NCBI GenBank assembly: GCA_900073065.1
Contig: FJOG01000006.1
Coordinates: 459,167 to 523,166, forward strand
Direction: 5' to 3'
DNA length: 64,000 nt
Origin: Phialocephala subalpina
Lineage: Eukaryota; Ascomycota; Leotiomycetes; Helotiales; Mollisiaceae
Position 1 is the stretch's first letter; every line of letters starts with the position of its first letter. Below are positions 45,829 to 58,880 of the stretch, piece by piece. Both the position numbers and the translations under genes were made by a program. The notes below the pieces were generated by a model, which was given only the letters and a program-made list of their open reading frames with translations, was not told the DNA's origin and did no database searches.

Positions 45829-47010
45829 TGTGAATATCTGAATGTACAAGTGAAAGGGAGGGATGCAACAACTAGAAATGAATTCTAGACATCAAGGAGA
45901 GAGGATACCACACCTCGTACGACTTCATACCGTGTATCGTGCCATGGATGCTTACATGGCTTCGTTCTGCGATTTCGGGGGTTCGTGAACCCCGCTAATT
46001 CGATGTTGTCATTTCGAGACCACGTGATACCAAAGAAAAGAAGAGAAAAGAATCCCGGCTTTTGAAAAAATTGGCAAAAATTGTTGACGTTTGTAAGTGC
46101 TCTCAAATAGTCATACAGTACAAGACTGCTGATAGATTGAGATGAGGGTGGAAGAACGGTGACGGAGGAGTAAGCACCTCAGATGCACGCTTCCTCGCGA
46201 TGGCGAGCGGAAATCAAAACCTCACCCAACGAGCAAAGGAAACTTCTTTCTCATTCACAACTTATCCCTGCATCTGCGAGTGAACGAAGTTGGTTGTCCT
46301 CCGGTGCTGCTCACATTTCGATGCTTCTTCGTCCCACGGCATCATCTGCTCACGTTCATAGTGACACATTGGGGACGAGATGGAATGTCCTTATCGTCGT
46401 GGGACTTTCTTCGATATGTTCTAGACAACGCGTCAGCTAACAGCTCGGATAGTCGTTCTTACTACCTACTACAAGCTGGATACACTTCTACTCGACATGT
46501 CGCGAGAAGTATGGGTTATGTGCCGAAAGGAGGAAGTACTTCCCTAAAATGTTTCTAAAATCGGACTGTCATCGAGTCAATTGACACACATGTCGATACG
46601 ATCCGTGGGTCCAAGTACCCGTCCACTCCAAAAGCAATTCATCGATGGCTAAGATCTTATTCGTTTATGTTTCATTTCAGACGTTGTGCCCTGGAAGAAT
46701 GAACGATGAAGCATCACGACATTCTGAGTTGCGTCAATATTTTCCAAGTGGATGGCTTTGGAGGACAATAATTTTGGTTGCACAATATGGAATTTGTTCG
46801 CCCAAATGCCCCTCATAGCGACAGCATTCCATACGTCGCGGATGTCCCTCCCCATACTAGGAGATTGTCTCGATCGTTACTCCCCAGACAAAGTCTTAGC
46901 TACACAGACATCGAGCGACCGGCCCAGGCTCTGCGATCTCAAGTACCAGTATATACGATTGTCAAGTGTCGAATTTTTAAAGTATCTGTGCAATTCCATA
47001 CACCTTCATC
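45829..47010. other. Intergenic region, no supported gene
   Basis: 1.2 kb between the dioxygenase start and the GH5 relic. Short overlapping frames only. Confidence 0.4.
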
Positions 47011-48213
47011 ATGGCAGGTTTAGCAATTCCAATTGTTCTTCGAATTGCCTTCTGTTCGCTCATGGCGTTCAAGCCCAAATCGCTGCTTACGGCCAGTGTG
47101 GCGGGACTCCTTGGTGCTTCAATGTCGACTGTCAACCGGGTTATATATGTTCATTTCAAAACGCATACTACTCTCAATGCATACCAATTGCATTACCTCC
47201 AGGAGATCTGGCTCCATACAGTTCGTCAAGTAGCTCTTGACAATTTCGACCCAGTACTAATCCAAAGTAGCCCAATGTGGTGGGACCACCACATCACCAT
47301 GTTCTCCAGGATATTCCTGCGTCATAGCGAACTGATTCTCATGTGCACATCCAGCAGAACGTAGATGGAGCAATCATTGGTCAAGGCGGCCCCGCCAACT
47401 CCGTACTTGCTTCGCTGTGGGCCAATATCGCCACGAAATACGCGTCTAACAGCAAGATCGTGTTTGGTGTCATGAACGAGCGCCACGACTGTGAGCTCCC
47501 AATCTTCGAGCCTCTTCAAGTTGACATCTAACATCATCTCAGTATCAAGGGGTTCGACATGGGCCGCGACGGTTCAAGGTGCCGTCACTGCCATTGTGAA
47601 TTCCAGATCTTTCCCAACTTTCTTGACAAATATTGACAGTGTACAGCGTAACGCAGGAGCGACTTCTCAAATAATCCTCCTCCCAGGCAACGACTAGACA
47701 AGCGCAGCTTTATTCGTCAGTGATGGATCAGGCCCCGCGCTCGCTGGTGTTACCAACCCAGATGGCTCAACGGTCAACTTGATCTTCGACGTACACAAGT
47801 GCCTCGATTACGATGGAAGTGGTGGCAACACTGTGTGTGTTGGAGACCAAGTATCTACGGCTTTTGCACCGCTGATTCAATAACTGAGATGCAATGGACT
47901 ACAAGCTATCTTGTCTGAAACTGGAGGCTCCGGTGATCTTTCCTGCTTGACATATCTATGTTCAGCTGTGTCGTTCTTGAACTTTAACTCTGATGGTAAG
48001 TTGGGTGGAAGTTTGGTACATTACGCTACTGATATTGTCCTAATCTATCTTGGATACATTGGTTGGGCAGCTGGATCGTTGCGAGTAAGTCTTCCCGTAT
48101 GAACATTGAGACAGCATGCAAAATACTGATGTTGATTTGTAGCTAATTATCTGCTGGGCGAAACCACCACCAATGATAACGGAATATGGACAGATACGAC
48201 TATCGTCACTTAA
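47011..48213 (+). pseudogene. CBM1-GH5 endoglucanase pseudogene
   Basis: Relic of a secreted cellulase. A signal-peptide-like start (MAGLAIPIVLRIAFCSLMA) is one frame off from VQAQIAAYGQCGGTPW and the rest of a CBM1 cellulose-binding module ending QNAYYSQCIP. A Ser linker then hits TGA at 47238-47240. The catalytic domain resumes only at NVDGAIIGQGGPANSVLASL, so about half of the GH5 barrel is missing. VFGVMNERHD follows, where the family has N-E-P, then a normal intron, STWAATVQ and AGATSQIILLPGND followed by TAG (47695-47697). Next are VTNPDGSTVNLIFDVHKCLD, TAA (47881-47883), AILSETGG and YLGYIGWAAGSL. Frameshift, three stops and an internal deletion make it non-functional. Confidence 0.9.
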
Positions 48214-49727
48214 TGTTTGGTTCCCCACTAAATGAGCACGATATGACTCCGCTCAGAGGGGAGAACATCCACAAGCTGATAGCAGTGGATGTTTAATAGG
48301 ATCTTCGAAATGGGGGTTGGCAGCCTGGAAGGGAACCGCAATCCTTGCCAGAGAGTTCTCTTTCAACAGGTTTTTTACTTCACGGAAGGAGCGATGAGAG
48401 ACGATACTTAACGACGAATGATTGATATATTATGCTTTATCTTGGACCTATTTCCCCAACCTCGCTATCTATATGTCTATATGAAGCACGCAATGTTCAG
48501 CTTTGTTTCAATCTTTTCCCTCTCTCGCACGTATCAAGTTTGGTACGTGGCTCGCAGACTGATTCAAACACTTTTCTCGCGAGACGTTTTCCACACAAGC
48601 AGTTGGAAATACGTTGGTAAATACGCGTCTTCCACTTCAGCTTCAACGCAAATGCAAGATGAAAATATGCATCTGCACTTCAGCACATCGTCATTCTCGT
48701 TCAAAGAAACAAGCAATTACTCCAAGCCACTACCACTCGGTGTCCCTCGTCTTGCATAAACTACTGCAAAACTACTGCAATAACGGCTGGAACTACCGAT
48801 GTACAACACATCTCAAAGATAAAATCCATCTCTCTGCATTCATCATACCCAATCGGCAGGTCAAAAACAAGAAGGATTCCAAGATCTGGAGTTGATAGGA
48901 GGACGGGAGTGGGGTGCATCTCCGTTTCACCGCATCAACCACTTAGATCGGCGAATGCACATGCAATTCTGACTCGCCACCACTGTTCCAGACGCGGAAT
49001 CATGTGACAGGTATCCATAGATCCCGTTCATGATGTACCTGTCAATCAGGGTCCCGTCGGATGAAGATCAGTGGCGGTGAGATGATTGGTGCGCCTACAT
49101 GCGGACTTCATATCTCAACACCTAAATAAAACTTCCCGAAACAAACCTTCTACGAACCACGAACCCTATGCCGCTGTGAAAATCTCGTGCTGTGTAGTCA
49201 GGCTGATGGTGGGGAACACCGAGATCTCCGAGGGTGAGAGAACTTACTGTGTACAACCAACCTCGAAATCTGACTTGGGCAACGAAGCCAAGGCAACGAC
49301 TGGGCGTGAACACAACAGCAGATGGTGTGCTGACTCTTCTGCTATGTCTTGCACAATTCGTTGCACGTTGCAGGTACGTGCATGTGATAGCGTGATAGAC
49401 CTCGATCTTGAGTGGTGATGATTTGAAAAGGTGTTGGGAGGAGTGGACTCGAATTGGGAAAGTGCATGCGAGAGGGGCAGGAATACAGTGTCTTAGATAT
49501 TTAGATGGAAAGAAGGAAGGTGGCCCGCTGCGGCACAGCTAATTGTGTCAGGGGAGAGCGGGTGGAGGAGTAATGTTTTTTTTTGCACGGCGGTGAGGAC
49601 AATCACATCAGTTTGAGGGCGAAGATCTTTGGAGAACATGAATTCGTATATTTAATGATGAAATAATGATAAGATGAAGAAATAATGTATTCTGTCGTGA
49701 TCGCCTTTTGCAATTTGACCGGTCTAT
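48214..49727. other. Intergenic region left of the assembly gap
   Basis: 1.5 kb without a recognisable gene. It ends at the N run. Confidence 0.4.
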
Positions 49728-50110
49728 NNNNNNNNNNNNNNNNNNNNNNNNNNNNNNNNNNNNNNNNNNNNNNNNNNNNNNNNNNNNNNNNNNNNNNNNN
49801 NNNNNNNNNNNNNNNNNNNNNNNNNNNNNNNNNNNNNNNNNNNNNNNNNNNNNNNNNNNNNNNNNNNNNNNNNNNNNNNNNNNNNNNNNNNNNNNNNNNN
49901 NNNNNNNNNNNNNNNNNNNNNNNNNNNNNNNNNNNNNNNNNNNNNNNNNNNNNNNNNNNNNNNNNNNNNNNNNNNNNNNNNNNNNNNNNNNNNNNNNNNN
50001 NNNNNNNNNNNNNNNNNNNNNNNNNNNNNNNNNNNNNNNNNNNNNNNNNNNNNNNNNNNNNNNNNNNNNNNNNNNNNNNNNNNNNNNNNNNNNNNNNNNN
50101 NNNNNNNNNN
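49728..50110. other. Assembly gap (383 N)
   Basis: Unknown bases. Reading frames that cross it carry no information. Confidence 1.
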
Positions 50111-50304
50111 AAAACCCACTGCCCTCGAACTCGATCCATCCACAAGGAGATCGTAAGTCGTTACAACGCCAACAAACCATTCTTTCACAAACATTCAACG
50201 CCCTGATATTCTTCTCGATTTCGGTAGATCTGATCCCATTTCTTTCCCAATCCCGTACAAACACCTCGCTCGTAACAATGCAAAAACCGAACCCATGATG
50301 TGAC

Positions 50305-50691
50305 TTAGACAACGACCTCCTCGCTCCAGTCCCCGTTACCCTCACCAAAGTGAACAGGTCCCAACTTCAAGAATCGTCGCTTGGCCATCAAACTCCCGTT
50401 GCTGCTCAAGCTGGAGCTTCGTCGTGTCTTGTGCTCAGCATCGACATCGATCGGAAGAGCCGGAGTGGTGACCTCAGCGGCTGTGTCAGCAGCAGCAATA
50501 GGCTTTTGAACAGGTGCGGCCTTGAGAGTTGGTGACTTGGGAGTAGAAGGGTAGGAAGCAGAGGTGGTCGGGGCCAGAGACAGGAATCTGTGGGCGGCGA
50601 CTTGAGATCGCTCTTCTGCGGCGGGAACGAGGTTCTCGGCGCCGTTCAAGGCAATAGCGATAAGTTCGGCGTTGGAGGTTGAAGCGGCCAT
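50305..50691 (-). CDS. Small conserved fungal protein of unknown function
   Basis: 128 residues from the ATG at 50691, single exon. The N-terminal part MAASTSNAELIAIALNGAEN LVPAAEERS is helical. The middle is Pro/Ser/Thr/Ala-rich. The C-terminus KRRFLKLGPVHFGEGNGDWS EEVVV looks strongly constrained, and I recall similar endings in other ascomycete small proteins. A weaker internal echo (AHRFLSLAP) precedes it. No enzymatic motif. The long 5' side (50692 on) is leader-like on the minus strand. Confidence 0.75.
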   Translation of the reverse strand: MAASTSNAELIAIALNGAENLVPAAEERSQVAAHRFLSLAPTTSASYPSTPKSPTLKAAPVQKPIAAADTAAEVTTPALPIDVDAEHKTRRSSSLSSNGSLMAKRRFLKLGPVHFGEGNGDWSEEVVV

Positions 50692-53600
50692 TGTGTTGTT
50701 GGTTTTTCTTTGTCTGAGATAGAGTGGAGAGTGTTGCGAGTACAAAGTGCGAGAAGGATTTGCTGACTGCAAAGACTTTGGCTGTTTGCAAGTGAAGAGG
50801 TCTTTATAGGCGGACCGGACAAAGGATCAGGTTGCAGGCGAGGTTTGCAGGATGGAGGCTCGGGGAATGAAAAGTTGAAGTTGGAGGATGAAGAAAATTT
50901 GAATTGGAAGGTGCCCTTTTATCTTGGAATTTGCAGATGGTGTTTCGCAAAATCTTAGCTAGCCGTGGGGGGAACTTCGGCGTCTGATAGAGGGTTGGTG
51001 GGTGAGCGCCAGTCATGCAGAGCTTTCCTGCACGGGACAAACGGATTGGTCGGGTGATAGCAGAAAAGCAAAAGATTCGTAAGCGTAATGAAAACTGCCA
51101 CTGATTGAAAATCCAAAATCGCGCCGAAGCAAACAACAAAGAATGAGAAAGAAGGAGATATTTAAGGGATTAGAAGCAGCGTCAATGACGACGTTGAAGC
51201 TATTTCCCAATGGGGCAATGGAAGTTTATACACCACGATAATGATAGTACTCGACGACTACCGCTCGAGCCCGTACCATGGCGCGCTGAGCCTCGTAATT
51301 GGTGGCTCTCCGCAATTCAAGAAAAGAAGCCGGAAGCACCTGGAGTCGCCTTCCACACCAATCTGTGCCCCTCGTTTGAGCATCTGGCGAGAGGCTGGAG
51401 GCGAGAGGCTGGAGGCAGGCACAGACCCGAGGCTGGCCATCTCTAGCCGGCGTGGAATGTGAACAAAGCAAATAAATGAGCCGCCATCTCGATCTGTCTC
51501 AAACCTCATCAGCTGTTTGTCTGACTATTTCCTCCAGCTGGGAAACTCCATCATAGCGGAAGAAGGCGAGATCAGCGTTGGATTCCTCGTCGGTTTCGGC
51601 CGAGATTACTTTCTCTTCGCATTTGATCAGTCCACCAGTAATGCCACTGACGTTGTTTCTCCTGGCTTTGGCTTGTGATAGTTGGCGCTGGCGCAAGCCC
51701 TTGCCGTGACAGAGAATCTGGGGTAAATGAGGAGAAGTGAAGCCTCAAATTTCCGAGATGTGTTGGACTTCGCGCCAATTGAGGAGTTCTCAGTCGCTTC
51801 TCGATACCGAGGTAATAGGGGTTCGGTAAGAATCGGTTTTCCGTATAGAAATGCGAGACCCCTTTCCTGGCCAAGCTGCGTAAGCTGAACCGTCATGAGT
51901 TGGATGTTGGTGAGAAGATACTGGTAGTCGCAGAATTCGTATGTCTGAGACCGGCAAGAAACCAACTGTGAGCAAGTTAATAGACCTCTTTTGACAAGCA
52001 TCAAGGCAGCAAGGCAGCTTCATCGACAGCTTGATGACCTCCCAGCCAGGAAATTCCATCCTCATAGGCTCCTACCGTCAAAAGTTCAAGATCGCATTCG
52101 GTTCCGACGAGGGTTTCAGGGAGCCATCACAGACTCGTCGAGTCGTCGTCGACTAAAGGGGTCTCTCACGTGACTGGTCACCAACCCAGACTCTTTCCCG
52201 ATGATCTGGAGGGTCAGAGATCTTTGACCTCCGTCTGTTGGATTTCGGAGAAATACCACATTCTAATACCTACCTATATAACAGCGCCTTCATGCACGGG
52301 ATTGCTCTGCTCTGCATCTGCATGAAATTTCGGTCCGATGACCTGACGAGCCGGTTTCTGTTGGGTTTGCTCACAGACCGCACGGATGAACAGGGAGTTG
52401 ATGTATCTTCCTTCAAAATGTAACCTGTTCGAGCTGCAATGATACTACTATACGGGTATGCATCTCGTTCATACGCGACCAGGAACCTTTCCTTTCTTTG
52501 ATGATCTGACCGTTGAGATCCGTGCCTCTATGAGCTATCTTTTAAGGTTCGAAGCCGTTCATGCAGCACTATTGTCTTGGGTCTGGACCTTGGGTGACGT
52601 TGGACCGTTGGATCAGGAAGCTGCTCAGAACATGTTGTTCTTGTGATATCGATATTGTTCGGAATCCGGATCAATATGAGGCCGCAATCTAGGCCTATTG
52701 GCCAGGATAGATCGTTCGAGATAGAGACATCACATCTCTGTATGCAGTCTGTCACATTCGTAGCCTGCTTCGATTTTCCGACCATCTGTCAAGTTAAATT
52801 GACCTTCCGAGCTCAAGGAGCTCGATTTTAACGCGTCGTTACAAGGTTTCCCAGCAAGGGATGAGAGAAGTTTTCTGCCGCCCCTGTTTCGATGGCGGTT
52901 ATTGTACCGCTATAATTCGCTAGATATCTTAGCACCTGTAGTGGAAAGGATTTCTCCATCACATTTTCCTTATCGATAGTGGTTGCTGATTGACGGGTTC
53001 ATGGCTGTTAAAATTTGGCCGCGGATGTAACCGATACTGGATGGCTTGATTGGTATAAAATGCAGTCACACTGTGTGCTCTGCCTTGGAGATGTTGGAAG
53101 CATTGAATCTCAGATCATGCAGCTGACAAGTTTGCACATAGCCGTTGCCAAAACAGCATGACGTCGGGGCCTTGCAGATTCAGGTCTTGTGCTTCCTTCA
53201 GCAAATTAATTTGATTGCTCGAATTTCTGTTCGAACCATGGACATCCATGATCCAAGGCTCGAGGCTCGAGGCCGTCGCAGACCCTTGAACTTTACCACA
53301 TGGAGGAAGGGATTGCCATAAGAGCAAAAGTGGGGGAGCAGCGGGAGAGTGGTCAATAATTCTGGTGCAAAGGTGACCTAGTCCTTCGTTCGTATCGCAG
53401 TTCTTGCAAGTGGTTCTTCAACTCAGCTCTGCAATTGTAGAATTTTGCCTTTGGCAAGGTGAAGATGAGATGCAGTCGAAGATGCGGCTTCTGTAGATCC
53501 GTGCATCGTTGTCTCACAGATGAATGGTTCATGCGGGAGCAAGATGACAAGACCGTTTTGGTGTACCGCGGCCCCCCCTCAAAGTCGCCGTTTCTGGGGT

Positions 53601-55304
53601 CTCGGCGTCGTTGGAGGTTGTTAGTCCGTCCTTGTCCTTTTCGAGTAAGGGGAAAACTTCTTCATCTCGTATGGAGGAATCATGGTCCGTAGATAACAGC
53701 TGCAACCTGTCGAATAACACAAGAGTCGCCGCGAGAGTGCATGGCAGGTCCGGAGTGCTCCAATAGCTGGGCGTTTTCTGAGATCACGCAGCTTGCTGTT
53801 CGGCCGGCTACGTCTGCCGAATACTAAAGTTGCACGACCCTTTCGAGAGCCGTCGCGGCTGATGGTTGGCAGACTTCAGTCGCCAATTACGGCAGTCGAC
53901 GTTGGCGAGGAGGAGGAGGGGCTGCACGAAGAGTTGGGGGCGTCGTAAGTAGAGGCTGTCGTTGGCCACGGCATCCGCTGCAGCGCCTCACGGCTAATAC
54001 AAATCGCAACTGCAACAACGTCTGCCGATGCTTCGCCGCAGGAAGGTCGCACAGTAATCCTCAGCGCAGCTTCTCGAAGACTCGCGCGAAGGACTTGTTG
54101 CAGCTGGCGCATTCCTGATAATATATGTTGAGCTCAGGGCTCGGGGTTCAGGCCTCTGGCACATGGCACCCTAGTCGACGAGCTGTAGGGCATGCTGTGA
54201 GCCGCGAGCGCGAATCGGAGTGTCACCATTCTTTAGAAGCCGTCGCACACTGGCCGTGATATCCTTGCATTCGCCCTCGAATCTAATGTCGGCTTGGCGA
54301 AGCGACAATTTGGTGCAAACTGTGCAGACTATCTTACGCGCAACAGCGGGGCCCTATCGCCCATAGCGTGGGCTTTGCCCCCTTTTCGGAGCTGGGGGTG
54401 GCATCCCTAGGCTGCGATCCCGGCGCCATAGGCCATACCGTCGGCCCCCTCGACCTCCTCGAGAGCCACACGACAGGCTCCTCAGCACTTGTGGATCATC
54501 GTTCGTCCACCTCTGGCACCTCTCTCTGAAGCACCAATCTCATACCAGCCGCGTCCATGTGAGCTTTCGCAATGAGCCCTGCAAACCTTGTCAGCATTAT
54601 TGGGGATGTTCCCTGCAAGGTCTCCCATATGTGCTGCTCCATGACCATGATCCTGCCTTTGGCCAGCGGCACTCGGAAGACGGCGGCGTGTTAGTTAGTG
54701 TCTGGGACAGCCTTGTATGATATTTCTCTGGCTGCAGCTCAAATTCCAACTTCATCCATCACATCCCCTTTCGAACTTTCGTACGGGTAGCAAACGACCA
54801 ACAAGGACACAGACAGGAGGCCGGCAGAATTTGCTCCTCATCAGTGTCGCCGTGTTGCTACATCCCATCGGGGATGGCAAACAACAACATCCAATCTAAC
54901 TGAAGAGACTGAACCGCATACTCGGAATGGTGTGACGGACTATAAAGCACCTTGCCGACGCTGATGACTTTTTGAAAGCCCAAATATCGATCACCGAGAC
55001 GTCCACCAGATCGCAGCGTTGTGCTTTGCCTCTACTAGTCTTCACTTTTTGAAAGCGCCGGTGGCTATTCGACTCTGAAAGGATAGCCTCTCCTTGACCA
55101 CTGCTACCATTTTCCGTAAGCTAGATGTTCTCCTGGTCTCAACCTCCCCGAAAATTTTTTGTCCTTGTACCGTTCCGTTTTGGGACTGTGTTGACTTAAT
55201 CCTTAAAACAGGTCGATTCAGGGACGATTTCACATCCGGAAACCCAAGGAGAACTAGATTCTCGTTGCTCAACCGCCCGTCAACATCAGACCAACGCCAG
55301 CAAA
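50692..55304. other. Gene-poor region, mostly unexplained
   Basis: 4.6 kb. Apart from the possible relic at 51499-52065, reading frames are short and unsupported. A 14-bp unit gcgagaggctggag occurs at 51387 and again at 51401. A minus-strand piece near 54080-54115 reads CASCNKSFARVFEKLR, resembling a C2H2 finger fragment. The segment 53700-54500 looks richer in G+C than its surroundings. No intact transposon. Confidence 0.4.
51499..52065 (-). other. Possible unidentified gene or gene relic
   Basis: Consecutive minus-strand pieces in different frames look coding: MRMEFPGWEVIKLSMKLP, then LLTNIQLMTVQLTQLGQERG through SRKFEASLLLIYPRFSVTAR, and a final piece NNVSGITGGLIKCEEKVISA ... FFRYDGVSQLEEIVRQTADEV ending at 51499. 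They could be exons, but I did not find a clean splice set joining them and I do not recognise the family. Confidence 0.3.
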
Positions 55305-55472
55305 ATGTGCACTGTATACATAATCTACTACAAATGTGGTCATATTACGGAAGATTTTGTAGAATGCGCCTCAAAGCGAGCCCAATCCGACCCTTCTCGT
55401 CCGTGTCCGCATGGAGCTCCTCGACAAAGCCCTAGTAATGTAGACTGGGACTGCCCGTCATGTCAACGTTAG
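55305..55472 (+). CDS. Small Cys-rich (zinc-ribbon-like) hypothetical protein
   Basis: 55 residues, single exon, ATG at 55305 with an adenine-rich context (gcaaaATG). It begins MCTVYIIYYKCGHITEDFVE, continues with CASKRAQ and PRPCPHGA, and ends WDCPSCQR. Six cysteines plus two His in a C...CGH...C...CPH...CPSC arrangement resemble the many short fungal proteins that start with CTVY and a CGH motif. Probably metal-binding. Function unknown. Composition and cysteine placement, rather than length, support it. Confidence 0.6.
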   Translation: MCTVYIIYYKCGHITEDFVECASKRAQSDPSRPCPHGAPRQSPSNVDWDCPSCQR

Positions 55473-57638
55473 TCTTGTAAGTCGAGCAGTCTTCAAGTTT
55501 CCGGAAGACATGTTAATGAGGATTAAGCTCCGCATTATCCCCAAAGCCGACATCTTTTATTCTGATGTATGACCACATCTGACAGCACATTAGCATATCA
55601 TGCATGCTGGCTTGGATCTGGACGTTGAGCGTTCGCAAGAGTTCACGGTTATGGGGAAAAATCGGGGGGATTCGTGCAGATTGGGTTATTGCTGTTGCAG
55701 TTGCAATGGCTACCAAGGTCAATTGGGGTAATGAGCATCTCATTAGAGTTCTTGGGGTGGGAGATTTTGGTGGAGGAAGTCGTTGGAATGGCAAGGCCTG
55801 AAAAGGCGTACACTCCTCTCCCGTTCAGTCAGAATATCAACGAGATCAACACCAACTTGCGGCTAGTGCGTTCCTGTGACGCTCAGAAATCCGCACCCCA
55901 GAATTGTGCACCATATACCCATGGCATCCATTTTGCCTCCTCGGTGTTACGTTTGCAAGATTGGGCATCAACGTCCACTGTGAAAAGGGCCTTCACACAC
56001 CCTCAAAGCTTGCCCAGGATCAACGCTATCTTCAGGAGGACCGTTCGAAAAAAGGCAACCAGGATGGATGAAGGATCTTACAGATGGCTGTGGGATCGAG
56101 TCCAATAGTTCGTAATCATCGGACGCCGCGAGTGTGCAGCATCGGACGGGCTGACGGGCAGGCCCGCCCCTGCCGCAGAGGACGAGCTGTGGCACGGCAA
56201 ATTCATGGTAACCATTTGAACAACCTTCGTGACCAACATCATTTTGGCATGTTGGAACTGCGAATGCAGTCATCTTAAGAATGGAGATCCATATGCCAGA
56301 AAAGAAGCGTTGCGGTCGAGTCTCAGGGGAATTACCCTTGCTGCAGTTGCATGCAGGAGGTTGCAATCATGTGATTATTGAGGTGTTGTCATGATTGTTG
56401 GGCGTGGAAGGGAACAATTCCTGTTTCGACGACCTTTGCAGATTGTTGACAAGGGAGATCATGAGATGGTTAAAGCCCGGGCCCAAGTCTCATCACATGC
56501 GGAGGTTGGTGATCTTCGAAGAAAAGCCACTAAGTGTTGGAAGAAAACAGTAATCCTCGAGTCCGAGTCAGACGGTCTCCCAATGTTGGTTTTCTTGTGG
56601 ACGTTGAAGATAGTGGCAAGTGGGAATGATTTTGTGGGGCCAAAAGCAAGACGGGTGAGGTTCTTCCACGCAACCTCTGCTCGGGAAGATGGATAATCGA
56701 AGTTGGCCTCAGAAATCGTTGTAGAAAGATGGAAAGAGAGCGTGGATCGATATCCTGTGCTTAATTCCAATGCTTTGTAACCGAAGATGCTATGCCTCGT
56801 ATAATTTTCCGTTTCAGGTCGTCCATCTTTCCATATCCAAGTGAGAATAATATGCGCTGTCAAACCGGAGAACCGAAGCCTTTCCGCCTTCAGGCGTCAG
56901 TCAGGCGGCAATGATACGTCGATTATTCGATGCTGTCGAGGGGCAAGTCGTGCGGCGTGACACCAACGGGCGTGTGGCTGCAGAGAATCCATGCACCGCA
57001 ACGGCAAAGGCGCAAAGCGCAAAGCGCCTAGATGCATAGTTGAGGTACTGTTCCTCCAACTGAAAAGCGAGAAAAAGGACCACCTGGTAATTTATTACTT
57101 GACCTCTAGTCCAGTCGCAATTGAGAAGGCAATAACAAAGTCCTGAGAGCTCGAAGTACGGCAGATGTGCTCCGGAGCATCAACAGGCACTGCCTGAGAT
57201 TAGCTAATGAAGAGTCTCGAAAGGGAGGAAATCAAACGTGAGATCTCGATTTGTGAGCCGCAAGAACGGTGTGAATTGATGTGAAATCGTACGACATAAT
57301 GGAGAGTCAATCTTCTTTTGCCTTGCAACGATATTCGGTGGAGCTGAAAATGATTTGAGATGTTGGACTTGCGAAAAAATGGGCGAAGGACGAGGTGCTA
57401 AAAGGCATGCTGCTTTAGCGTGGAGGCTGCCGCCTTTAGCGAAAACGCTCGACGACGAACGACCGCCCGTCGTGATCACATATCTTAAAGCACTCGACGA
57501 AGCTATTCACGAATGTGCGTTATTCTGGCCCAAAGACTGTTGAGATTGTGATTCCTCTTTGCGATACCGACATTCCATGTTTTCACAGATCTTCTATGAA
57601 TTCACTAGGTGATCCACACTTAGACTAGCTCTAGAGTC
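55473..57638. other. Intergenic region upstream of MDM12
   Basis: 2.2 kb. A minus-strand frame at 56459-56863 (134 codons) is open but unrecognised. The remainder is short frames. The 3' end presumably holds the MDM12 promoter. Confidence 0.4.
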
Positions 57639-58880
57639 ATGAGTATCGAGCTGAATTGGGAGACTCTGACCACAGGGCCCGATGGGATTGCGTTGGCTGA
57701 GAAGATTCGAGACTTCGTTCATGACAAATTTCAGACAGTGACGCTGCCACGTTTCATCAAGAGCGTCAAGGTGCACGAGTTTGAATTTGGCTCGATAGCT
57801 CCGGAAATCGAGATCAAGGATATATGTGATCCTCTACCAGACTTCTATGAAGAGACCGAGGATGACTATGGAGAGGACAGGGAAGAGGAAGAGGCTTACG
57901 AGGATTGGAAGTCAAAGAACACAGACCACGAGACCTTACGAGAAAGAAGAAGACTGGATCGGGTCGAGAGAACGAACGGCTCATCACAAGGCACACATCC
58001 TCCTGCATATATTGATACCAGGATGCCTAGTATGAGATCAACGCAGTTCCCAGGTGATGTTGGAAGCCCTTTTCTAGGCGTAAGCACCCCAGGGATACCG
58101 GGTGGGACGTCAAATCTTCATTACTTTCATTCCCAATTAGCAACAGGGCTGTCCGGCACACAAACACCTTTAGCAGCCGTGGCCGGTGCACATTACCCCA
58201 ACGGATGGCCAGATTACACCAATCTCCCGTCATCGAACGTACTGGGTCATCGCCACACCCCGAGTGGAAGCTCTTTATCCCCACCACCCACAGCTGATGC
58301 TGCCGCGAGGGCTCTACGAGAGAAAGCCAGCGTCTCTACATTGGCAACATCGAATTCAACAACAAGACCTCAGACCAGTGAGGGATTTGTTGACCCACCT
58401 ATTGAGGAAGAGCTCACGTCACCACCGCGACGGTTCCGAGAACCTCGAGTCGAAGACCTCCAAACCGTATTCCGAGTGCGCTATGCCGGAGATGTGAAGC
58501 TTTCTCTTACCGCTGAGATCCTACTCGATTATCCTATGCCGAGCTTTGTGGGCATACCTGTTAAGTTGAACATCACAGGCTTGTCCTTTGACGGAGTTGC
58601 AGTCTTGGCATATATCAGGAAAAGGGCACACTTCTGTTTCCTCTCACCCGAAGATGCATATGCAGCTATTGGTGCCGAAGACGAGGCAGAACATCATTCT
58701 GGTATGAAGATGGGTGGGCTTCTACACGAGATCAAGGTCGAGAGCGAGATAGGGCAGAGAGAGAATGGCAAGCAGGTCCTTAAAAATGTAGGCAAAGTGG
58801 AGAAGTTCGTACTCGAGCAAGTGAGGAGGATCTTTGAGGACGAATTCGTGTATCCAAGTTTCTGGACATTCTTGGTTTAG
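57639..58880 (+). CDS. MDM12: Mdm12, ERMES complex subunit
   Basis: Single exon, 413 residues. SMP-domain lipid-transfer subunit of the ER-mitochondria encounter structure. The N-terminus [20 protein letters not shown], followed by [20 protein letters not shown] and [20 protein letters not shown], is diagnostic. A fungal-specific acidic and Ser/Pro/Gly-rich insertion (about 70-270) interrupts the SMP domain, as usual in Pezizomycotina. The domain resumes with [40 protein letters not shown] and ends [10 protein letters not shown]. It works with Mmm1, Mdm10 and Mdm34 in phospholipid exchange and mitochondrial shape. Convergent with VPS28, 133 bp between stop codons. Confidence 0.97.
   Translation: MSIELNWETLTTGPDGIALAEKIRDFVHDKFQTVTLPRFIKSVKVHEFEFGSIAPEIEIKDICDPLPDFYEETEDDYGEDREEEEAYEDWKSKNTDHETLRERRRLDRVERTNGSSQGTHPPAYIDTRMPSMRSTQFPGDVGSPFLGVSTPGIPGGTSNLHYFHSQLATGLSGTQTPLAAVAGAHYPNGWPDYTNLPSSNVLGHRHTPSGSSLSPPPTADAAARALREKASVSTLATSNSTTRPQTSEGFVDPPIEEELTSPPRRFREPRVEDLQTVFRVRYAGDVKLSLTAEILLDYPMPSFVGIPVKLNITGLSFDGVAVLAYIRKRAHFCFLSPEDAYAAIGAEDEAEHHSGMKMGGLLHEIKVESEIGQRENGKQVLKNVGKVEKFVLEQVRRIFEDEFVYPSFWTFLV

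Noticed and set aside
49603..50348. Several long frames spanning 49603-50348
   Set aside because: They are open only because the N gap contains no stops.
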